A DNA stretch of 64,000 nucleotides. It comes from Paenibacillus arenosi (lineage in GTDB: Bacteria > Bacillota > Bacilli > Paenibacillales > Paenibacillaceae). Under the pieces are notes generated by a model. That model did no database searches, was not told the DNA's origin, and saw only the letters and a program-made list of their open reading frames with translations. Within the stretch, counting starts at the first letter, position 1; every line of letters starts with the position of its first letter. Both the position numbers and the translations under genes were made by a program. Below, piece by piece: positions 43,846 to 52,300 of this stretch. The stretch covers positions 41,576 to 105,575 of the forward strand of contig NZ_JACYTN010000018.1 in assembly GCF_014841135.1 (NCBI RefSeq), read 5' to 3'.

Positions 43846-44487
43846 TTGAAACAAGACATATCTACGATTGCAATCATTGGTGGCACTGGCAAAGTAGGGC
43901 GTGCCATTGTTAAGCAAGCTTTGTCAGAAGGTTATAGCGTTCGCATGCTTGCTCGGAATCCTGAGCGAGTATCTGTTACGCACGAGCGACTGGATGTTGT
44001 ACAAGGCGATGCTCAAGATGCACACATATATGCTAAACTGTTAGAAGGCAGTCATGCTGTTATTAATTCTTTTGGTCAGCCCGGCCGAGATAAAGATCCT
44101 ATCTACAGCAAGGTTACGAATCACATTATAGCTGCAATGAATGAGTTGGGCATTCGACGATTTATTGGCATTACAGGTGGCTCATTGGACGTGCCGGGAG
44201 ATCAGAAGTCGTTCGTGAACCGTGTCGGAGCTAAGTTGTTCCGTCTATTTTTCCGACGTTTGATCGAAGATAAGACGAAAGAACTGCACATTCTTCAACA
44301 TAGTGAAGTGGATTGGACTTTACTGCGGATTCCATTTGTCGTCGAAGGGAAAGCTGTCGGCACCTTGCAAGTTAATGAGCAGAATATGCCTGGAACCAAG
44401 ATGGACAGTGTAGATATTGCGAAGTTTATCATGCAGCAAATCAATGATGCTCATTTTATACGGAAGTCGCCGTTTATTTCAAATTAG
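43846..44487 (+). CDS. NAD(P)-binding SDR-type protein
   Basis: A ~213-residue atypical SDR. GGTGKVGRAIVKQAL at ~11-25 is the nucleotide-binding loop; FIGITGGSLDVPG and HSEVDWTLLRIP are typical of the NmrA-like / flavin-reductase-like group. TTG 43846 is preferred because GAGGGGA lies at 43834-43840; the alternative ATG 43819 has no site. Substrate unknown. The 43629-43845 spacer shows no gene. Confidence 0.72.
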   Translation: MKQDISTIAIIGGTGKVGRAIVKQALSEGYSVRMLARNPERVSVTHERLDVVQGDAQDAHIYAKLLEGSHAVINSFGQPGRDKDPIYSKVTNHIIAAMNELGIRRFIGITGGSLDVPGDQKSFVNRVGAKLFRLFFRRLIEDKTKELHILQHSEVDWTLLRIPFVVEGKAVGTLQVNEQNMPGTKMDSVDIAKFIMQQINDAHFIRKSPFISN

Positions 44488-44527
44488 CCGCACTGCATGG
44501 AGCTATGTTATACATACATATAAAATC

Positions 44528-44572
44528 AAATAACAGGACTCCTTTCTAGCGCAAAGAAGTCCTGTTATTTTT
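44528..44572. terminator. Bidirectional terminator
   Basis: AAATAACAGGACT pairs with AGTCCTGTTATTT around ~17 bases, with T-runs outside. It lies between the SDR gene (plus) and the sensor kinase gene (minus). Confidence 0.88.
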
Positions 44573-44588
44573 CCATAGATGAAGTGCA

Positions 44589-47500
44589 TTAACTCGATTT
44601 ACGCTCGTTGCGAAGTGGAACAACGAAACTAACTTCAGTTCCTTCCCCAAGTCTGCTGTGTATATGCAATCCATTTCCATAAGCTTGCTTTAATCTGCGA
44701 TCTGTATTTATAAGTCCGATTCCTGTTGCTCTGTTTCCAGCAGGTTCGAACAAGATGCGTACCGTTTCTTCGTTCATGCCGATTCCGTCGTCGATGATGG
44801 ATATGTTTACGCCATCTGGACAACTAGCAATTCGAATCGTAATCGTTCCGCCTCTCATACGTTTCATAATCCCATGTCGAACTGCATTTTCAACAAGAGG
44901 CTGAATCGATAGAGGAGGGATATGAATATTCACCGTATCATCAACTTCCCAGTGAATTTGCAATCTGTCTTCGAACCGTTCCTTCTCAATGTACAAATAA
45001 GAATGAACGAGTGAAATTTCATGCTCCAGTGGCACAAGTCGCTTCGCATTACGAGAATCGTAGCTGGCACGCAAGTAATGGCCGAATTCCTCCAATAGTG
45101 CTCGCATACGGTCGATATCAATATCGCTAAGCGCGGCAATGGAATTCAACGTGTTGAATAAGAAATGAGGTTGGATTTGTGCTTGCAGCCAAGCTGCTTC
45201 CATCTTCAATCTTTCATTCACAGAATGCTTAAAATCAGTTAACGCGCGTACTCTTGAGCGCAATTCCATCGAATCCATCGGCTTAATGACATAATCATTG
45301 GCTCCAGCTAGAAAGCCAGTCTCGATATCGATGTGCGCGCTGCGTGCTGTAAGAAGCAGGATAGGAAGCTCCGAAACAGAATAATGTTGACGAATATTTC
45401 GCGTTAGCTCATAGCCTGAAATCCCCGGCATCATAACATCGGCAATAACAAGGTCAATATCTTTTACTTGTATAATCGTCAACGCTTCATTACCGTTTGT
45501 TGCTGTGATGACTTGATAAGGTTCTGCTCTTAAAATTGTAGAAAGGATATCTAAATTCACCGTATCATCATCAACGGCCAGCACTGTAATACTACCACCT
45601 ATGTGATTAGGCCTATCTGCATGATTGATCGAAGCAGCAATCTCATGGTCTGAATCTATTGAAGCTGTCAAGCGTACAGCACTTGCAAGCGATTTTGATG
45701 ACTCGAATGACTCAAATGGAATAAGATTGCTTTTTACATGTTTACTGCTATTTACGAATTCTGCAAGCGGTAATGTGAAGGTGAATGTAGATCCCTTCTC
45801 TGGAACAGAGCTGCAGAAAATCGTTCCGCCATGCAGCTCAACTAGCTGTTTGCTTATATGCAGCCCTAATCCTAGCCCGCTGGAAGAACTGTTTTCCCCC
45901 TGTTCGTAGGGTAGAAATAGTAGATTTAGTTTGTTGTTTTCGATTCCTATACCTGTATCTACGACATGAATATGCGCGGTGTTGTTCCGCACTTCTGCTC
46001 GGACAGAGATGGTACCTGCGCTCGTATGCTTAATTGCATTATGGAGCAGGTTAAACAAAATTTGAATGACGCGCTCCTCATCCGCCTGCACCTCAGGTAA
46101 GTCATGCGGGATTTCATTGATGAGACGTACAGGCTTGCCAGCTGTCATATACTTCAGCATATCCAAAACACCTGTGGCAACCGTCTGAACTGCAATTGGC
46201 GATGCATGAAGCTGAACACGGTTCTCTCTCAGACGGGCAACATCAAGCAGGTCTGTGAGCATGTTTGACATTCGACGTCCAACAGTAACAACTAACTCTA
46301 AATGTTTCTTGCTTTCATCGCTAAGTGTTTCCTTATCTGAATCAAGTACATCCTGAGATAGGTTGATAATACTATGCAGTGGATTGCGCAGCTCATGCGA
46401 CGTATTAGCCAAAAACTTGTCTTTTAACGTGTGCTCCTTTGTCAGCTGCTCTGTCGTATGTGCGAGTTGTACAGTAGTGCTGAAATATTTTTTAATCCAA
46501 AAACCGACGAAAGCTAGGAAAGAAATAATAATGTCGATCGGATAATAATACATATCGACGTAGCCTTCATTTTTTGCTATTCCCCACATCAAGTTGGCTG
46601 CTATACAAACGACCCCAATTGCTAAATAAATGGCATCTTCTTTGTCTAAAATAACGTCTTTCATCGCTGCCCAAACCGTGATAAGAAACGGGGTATACAA
46701 AATGAGTGTGTAAACCGGAATGATCGGTGTGATCAGATCGATTGGTGCAATGAAAATATATAAACACATAAGCAGACACATCACGGTCAGCCATCGGATT
46801 AAAGCTGGTCGTTTGAAGCCGGTAAATAGAGACTTGGACATTTGCAGCAGCGCTATTGACGAAGCTAGATAACCTAAAAACTGTATTTTGATAGACCACC
46901 AATAATCGATATTTACAAACTGAAGCAGAAGCCTGTGATCGTCTACTAATATTGAAATACTTGTGCTGAACGACAAGAGTGCGAAATAGACGAGGCCTTT
47001 AATCCGTATGCCAATCCAATAGACAAGTACAACATAGATGGTATGGATGATCATAATGATGAACACCGTCATCTCAGTTCCGAGGGCGATCCACATTCTT
47101 TTCTGAATCGCATCGCTAAGTCCCAGTGTAATTCCTTGCGTTATCCCGCCTGAATATGCATTTTCATAGTTTGCTATATGTATGACAATATCCACTATTT
47201 CACTATCCGTTTGAAAGTTTGCGATGTAAGGGACACCCCACGGCTTATATAAATGAGCGGAGATAGCTGGTTTTCCAGAGTGTGCGATTTGTTTCCCGTC
47301 TACATACACCTCTGAAGAGGTGGGCAAGGCAGGAATATGCAGAGCAAGCATTTGATCATCGCTGTCGTTCAGTTTGATGCGTAATCGATAACTACCATAT
47401 CCTTGCGGGCTTCTTTCTGGCGGTGTATGTGCATCGCTCCAATTACCTGGCACATCAATATATTCCGCTTCAGGTGCATGGTCAGAGTGTGGATCTAGCA

Positions 47501-47702
47501 ACTCGTTCGGATGCCATTCCCATTCTCCGTTTAATTTTAAGTTCCCGTCTTGCTCAAAATTCCAATCTGTTAAATCAAACTGCCCTTGAGCCGCTATCGG
47601 CTGGTTCGGGGTGGAGAGGGCATACAGCCACAATAGACGGATTCCTGTAATTACGGCTAAAAATAACAAAAGAATAAATAATTTTTTTCTAATTTTCATC
47701 AT
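44589..47702 (-). CDS. Hybrid sensor kinase with two histidine-kinase modules
   Basis: A 1037-residue membrane protein. A signal/anchor (~8-28) and an extracellular beta-sandwich domain (~45-190) precede seven membrane segments (~205-400), the 7TMR-DISM plan. Kinase module 1 has ANTSHELRNPLHSI (His near 436) and ATPase motifs (GLGLGLHISKQL). A receiver follows (~704-820), with ADVMMPGISGYEL. Module 2 is of the LytS/HisKA_7TM type: IQPHFLFNTLNS near 839, then VENAVRHG and GIGLINTD. Phosphate may be passed on to the divergent response regulator at 47802. The signal is unknown, perhaps a sugar or cell-wall piece from the extracellular domain. Confidence 0.92.
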   Translation of the reverse strand: MMKIRKKLFILLLFLAVITGIRLLWLYALSTPNQPIAAQGQFDLTDWNFEQDGNLKLNGEWEWHPNELLDPHSDHAPEAEYIDVPGNWSDAHTPPERSPQGYGSYRLRIKLNDSDDQMLALHIPALPTSSEVYVDGKQIAHSGKPAISAHLYKPWGVPYIANFQTDSEIVDIVIHIANYENAYSGGITQGITLGLSDAIQKRMWIALGTEMTVFIIMIIHTIYVVLVYWIGIRIKGLVYFALLSFSTSISILVDDHRLLLQFVNIDYWWSIKIQFLGYLASSIALLQMSKSLFTGFKRPALIRWLTVMCLLMCLYIFIAPIDLITPIIPVYTLILYTPFLITVWAAMKDVILDKEDAIYLAIGVVCIAANLMWGIAKNEGYVDMYYYPIDIIISFLAFVGFWIKKYFSTTVQLAHTTEQLTKEHTLKDKFLANTSHELRNPLHSIINLSQDVLDSDKETLSDESKKHLELVVTVGRRMSNMLTDLLDVARLRENRVQLHASPIAVQTVATGVLDMLKYMTAGKPVRLINEIPHDLPEVQADEERVIQILFNLLHNAIKHTSAGTISVRAEVRNNTAHIHVVDTGIGIENNKLNLLFLPYEQGENSSSSGLGLGLHISKQLVELHGGTIFCSSVPEKGSTFTFTLPLAEFVNSSKHVKSNLIPFESFESSKSLASAVRLTASIDSDHEIAASINHADRPNHIGGSITVLAVDDDTVNLDILSTILRAEPYQVITATNGNEALTIIQVKDIDLVIADVMMPGISGYELTRNIRQHYSVSELPILLLTARSAHIDIETGFLAGANDYVIKPMDSMELRSRVRALTDFKHSVNERLKMEAAWLQAQIQPHFLFNTLNSIAALSDIDIDRMRALLEEFGHYLRASYDSRNAKRLVPLEHEISLVHSYLYIEKERFEDRLQIHWEVDDTVNIHIPPLSIQPLVENAVRHGIMKRMRGGTITIRIASCPDGVNISIIDDGIGMNEETVRILFEPAGNRATGIGLINTDRRLKQAYGNGLHIHSRLGEGTEVSFVVPLRNERKSS

Positions 47703-47801
47703 AATTCTTCCTATTCGACAGAAACATAACGGTTCCTGCCATCGTATTCACTATAAGATAGGTAGATCGTCCTTATATCTTTGGAAGGAGTTCTCGTTCA
47801 C

Positions 47802-48923
47802 ATGAAAGTTTTACTGGTAGACGATGAGAAGTTAGCGCTGCATAGCTTCAACCGTCTTTTGAAAGATTATAACGATATCGATATTGTAGCTATGACTCAA
47901 GATCCACGAGAGGCGTTAGTTCTGGCTGAACATGGAGCGATTGATGTTGTTTTTTTAGATATTGAAATGCCTGAAATGAATGGGATGGTTTTGGCTGAGA
48001 AGCTGATGGAAATACAGCCTGAGCTGCGGATTGTATTTGTGACAGCGTACAATGAATATGCGATTCAAGCTTTTGAGGTAAATGCATTGGACTATATATT
48101 AAAGCCTGTACAGCGCAATCGCCTTGCAGTAACGATGCAAAGACTGCATAAGCAGTTTTTATCAGCGAACGATCAGAACAAGACTCCGCAGTATTTGTTA
48201 TGCTGCATGCAAAGCCTTTATTTGCGAGACGATCAGAATCAAGTACAGTCCTTTCAATGGCGAACGCTAAAAGCGCAGGAGTTATTTGCATACTTGCTAC
48301 ATTATCGTGGTCGAACGGTGCAAAAGGATTCGATCCTAGAAGTGCTATGGTTTGATTGTGAGCTAGACAAAGCTTCAAATTTGCTCCACACAACGATGTA
48401 TCAAGTGCGAAGAACATTGAAGCGGTTGAATGTGGACATTCAAATTAAATATATAGACAATGGCTATCGACTAGAAATGGGTGCTGTTTTATTAGATATG
48501 GATCAGTGGGAACAAGATTTGCTAGAGTCTTTGCCAGTTCGTGCGGAGACAATTGGTCCTCATCATAAGCTATTTGCTCAGTACAGCGGCGATTATTTGG
48601 AAGCTTATAATTACATATGGGCGGAAAGCGAACGTGAACGGTTGCGAGCACTCTGGCTTGTACTTGCTAAGCAGCTCGCACAATATCATGCTCAGGCAGG
48701 ACAGCTTCTTGAAGCGTACCATTTATATGTAAACGCTTTGGAACGTTTTCCGTTTAATGAGGAAATTGCCTGGGAAGCGATGAAGCTGCAAGCCGAGCTG
48801 GGAAATACATATGAAGTGAAAAAGTTGTTTGATAAGCTATGTGAAAATCTTTCGAATGAGCTTGGTATTGTGCCTAATGCCAATATCCAGCAATGGTATG
48901 ATCAATTTATAACGCGTACATAA
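47802..48923 (+). CDS. Response regulator with SARP/BTAD output
   Basis: A 373-residue regulator. The receiver (~1-120) has LVDDEK, phospho-acceptor Asp53 in FLDIEMP, and TAYNEYAIQAF. A winged helix (~145-230) and a BTAD helical domain (~235-370, with QLAQYHAQAGQLLEAYHLY) follow, as in SARP/AfsR regulators. ATG 47802 follows AAGGAG at 47785-47790, with an 11-base gap; an in-frame TTG at 47781 overlaps the site. It is divergent from the hybrid kinase, with 99 bases between, and is the probable partner. Target genes are not evident, but the giant SLH gene lies next to it. Confidence 0.9.
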   Translation: MKVLLVDDEKLALHSFNRLLKDYNDIDIVAMTQDPREALVLAEHGAIDVVFLDIEMPEMNGMVLAEKLMEIQPELRIVFVTAYNEYAIQAFEVNALDYILKPVQRNRLAVTMQRLHKQFLSANDQNKTPQYLLCCMQSLYLRDDQNQVQSFQWRTLKAQELFAYLLHYRGRTVQKDSILEVLWFDCELDKASNLLHTTMYQVRRTLKRLNVDIQIKYIDNGYRLEMGAVLLDMDQWEQDLLESLPVRAETIGPHHKLFAQYSGDYLEAYNYIWAESERERLRALWLVLAKQLAQYHAQAGQLLEAYHLYVNALERFPFNEEIAWEAMKLQAELGNTYEVKKLFDKLCENLSNELGIVPNANIQQWYDQFITRT

Positions 48924-48927
48924 TTTG

Positions 48928-49012
48928 AAAAACCGCTCTTCGTATGAACGATAGTCCTTATTGTAGATGATGTCTAGCAATTGGGAACCGTTCAAACCTA
49001 GAGCGGTGTTTT
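48928..49012 (+). terminator. Intrinsic terminator after the response regulator
   Basis: AAAACCGCTCT pairs with AGAGCGGTGTTTT across a long interior segment. Confidence 0.7.
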
Positions 49013-49380
49013 CGTTTTCATTTTTACAAAATGAAAACATCGTTTAGAAATTGTCCAGACAGCTTGTATATAGTCGTGATATCCAAGCACGCTGGTGCAG
49101 ATAGATTCTTTCGAAATCTATGTAGATAGATGTTTAGAGCGTGTCAACTACAGATGAACTTTTGCAAATAAATGGATTATTGCTTTTTCTTTTAATTATG
49201 AACATATGTTGTTAATATAGATAAGCTGGACAAGTAGGAGAGCTGCCTTCCATGTGATCATCAATCGATGATGGAGGGTAGCTTTTTTGATTTGCAATAA
49301 AGCAAATGTACAGTAATTGTTCAGTTATGAATGTTACTATATGTGTCGCTACCAGCATTTTTATAGAAGGAGTAGAATTT
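49013..49380 (+). promoter_or_regulatory. Leader region of the SLH protein gene, with internal terminator
   Basis: About 370 bases without a gene. AGCTGCCTTCCAT (49241-49253) and ATGGAGGGTAGCT (49271-49282) form a strong stem followed by TTTTT, 100 bases before the start codon. The response-regulator gene has its own terminator, so this second one either ends a short separate transcript or acts as an attenuator of the SLH gene. Confidence 0.55.
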
Positions 49381-52300
49381 ATGAAAGAACTGCAACAAAG
49401 AAAGACAAGTTTGAACAGAAAGGGGGCGCTAGGAAAACGGCTTGGAGCACTTTTCATGACATTTGTATTGCTCTGCGGACAGCTTATGGTTCCTATATCA
49501 CCAGTGAAGGCGGCATCCACATCAACAGTGGGTGGGGGAACATTTTTTGTCGACTCTGATAACTGGGGTGGCGGGGCAAGTAACTCTGCGGCTGACGGGG
49601 ATTTGGATGTTGGTTTGAAAAATCAAAATAAACCCGGTGATATTTATAGCAAGTATCCAGTTGAGTTTAAAATTCCGAACGTAAACAAACTCCCTACGAA
49701 AAGTGCACAGCTTCTTATACGCGCATTGGATGTGGATGAATATAATGCAGCTGTGACAAATCCTGGCAACGGGGAATGGGACCGCGTCTATTTCTCTTCA
49801 AGTGCTAGCGATATCGCATTAGGTAGTCCATATACGCCTTGGAAAACGACAAGTAAATGGAGAAACAATATTGCGGCATCTGGTATTGCTCCAAATGGAG
49901 AAGGCTACAAAAATGAGATTACCCAAGGTGCTTATCTAGGCACGTTGTCAGGTCAAGACTCTAAATGGAACACGTCCGTGTTGAATTTCAAGCCAAATGA
50001 GTTCCATCGCATTGCTCAAGGCGACAACTATGTAGGCATTACGATCCACCATTACTATCAAGACGATCGCACGAATGCACCTAACACGAACTGGCAAATG
50101 ACGGTGGACTGGGCACAGCTGATTATTGATGGCGGTTCTCGTGAAGCTGCTGAGATTACGCAAGCAGACTTAAAAGTAGAACAAGGCAAAGTTACGATTG
50201 ACACGGGCTTTATTCCAAAAGTTCCTGGAGATTATTCCATGGAAGTCAATGTCATCGAGAAATCAAAAGTAGGTAATCAAGAGGTAGAACGCAATCTAGG
50301 TATTTCACAGAAGCTGTTTCCAGGAGCAGATACAGGCAAGACAGAGAACTGGAACAACATTGTTATCACTGATAGGACGATAGATCCTTCTAAGGAATAT
50401 GTCGTCAATGTTATTTTATTCGAAGATCGTGGCAAGGGGCGAAAGGAAGAAGGTCATACAAATGCGGGCGAAGCTCAGCATGTTGTAACTTTCTCCACAC
50501 ATGATCCACTGGTAGCAGATATCGCAAAGTCGGGTTATCGTTCTGCTCCGACAGCGTTCTCAGTGGATGACTTCAAGTCAAAGTATTTCAAAATAAACGG
50601 TGGCGCTCCTAACGGGGATAACTTGCAAAGTGTGAAGATTGTAACGCTGCCAGATTCGGTAAAAGGACAGCTTCAATTAGACGGTATAGCGGTAACGGCT
50701 AATCAGCTTATTCCTGTGAATGAGTTGAACAAACTCACTTTTGTACCAGTCGCAGCTGGGTTTGACGGTACGGTTGAATTCCTATGGAACGGATACAACG
50801 GGACGAAGTTTGCCGTAGATGATGCTAAAGTAACGGTCAATAGTTCACCTGAAGTAAAGGATATTCGCAAAGTAATGAAAGCAGGAGATGCGGAGCTTCC
50901 ATTTACGAAGATAGGGGATTTTGCACCGAATTATATCGATCCGGGCAATGAGCCGCTTGAAAAAGTGCGTATCGAAACACTCCCTGATTCTACAAAAGGG
51001 AAGCTGGTGTTAGTTCCTTCATCTGGTGCTGCAGTAGATGTAGTGGCAGGACAAGAGATTGAAGCTGCTGACATCGATCGATTAAAATTCATTCCAGCGC
51101 CGGATGCTGTAGGTAGCGTCGATTTTAAATGGAGCGGTTCTGATGGATTGCAATATCCACTTGAATCAAAGACGGTAACGATTGTTATTAATACACCACC
51201 TGTTGTAGGGCAAGTGAACAAGTCCGGCACGATAGGTGCAACGATTGATTTTGCAACAACAGATTTTTCAGCAGCTCCTGCTTATACCGATAAAGATGGT
51301 GATCTGCTAGAAAAAGTTCAACTTCTGGTTCCGCCTGATTTAGCGAACAAGGGAAGATTGAAATATACGTCCAGCGTAACTGGTGCAGTATATCTAAACC
51401 CTGGTAGTGCGGTAACATTAACAGCGGCAGAGCTAGGCAGCTTACAATTTGAAACATCTCCTACATTGCCTGAGGGAAGCATCGTGTACATCCCATGGCT
51501 TGGATTTGACGGTATGCATCCATCAGAGCAATCAGGTAGCATTAACATTTCTTACAACGGTATTCCTGTAGCGGAATCCGTAACCGTTGACGCTGATGAA
51601 GGTCAACCGTCCGTTTCTATCGTCTTGCGTGGAACGGATCGTGAGAGCGTAACGGGAATCACGTATGGAATTGCTACACCACCAAAGAATGGGGTATTGA
51701 CAGTAGATCCATCTGATCCAACAGGCGCGACTTGGATTTATACACCAAACGCTGGTTTTACATTCGGTCAAGATAGCTTTACATACGTAGTGACTGACCA
51801 AGATGGAAACACCAGCATATCACCTGGAACGGTAGCAATTACATTCCATAAAGCACTGAATGGATGGACAGGAAATAAGCAGGAAGGCGATTCGGAACCT
51901 GCTAGAGCGATTCCAAATCAGCCTTTGAAACTTTCTGCTGTAAGTTCCATTGCGGCGGAAGGTGTAACAGCTACTGTAAATGGTACTTCCGTTCCACTGA
52001 CACTCAGCAATGCAGCTACATGGGCTGCAGATGGATTTAAGAAGTGGGAAAGTAATACGTATATCATTCCTGCAAACGTAGTCGGAGGGCAGCATACAGT
52101 TACGTATGTAGCGACTAATGGAGCAGGCGCTGTAGTGCAAACAGAAGCGGCAGACAAGCTTGCTGATAATGACTTTAAGGTGGCGACATCGAACCTAACA
52201 CTTACAGCTGATCCGGCTAGCATTTTGGGAGACGGTAAGTCTTCTACTGTGTTAACGGCGAAGCTACAAGATGAGAACGGTAACCCCATCGAAGGCGTTG

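Noticed and set aside
43731..43913. A 60-codon plus-strand frame before the SDR gene
   Set aside because: It overlaps the SDR start in another phase and shows no family sequence.
47890..48417. A 175-codon minus-strand frame
   Set aside because: It is antisense to the response regulator, which has full receiver motifs.
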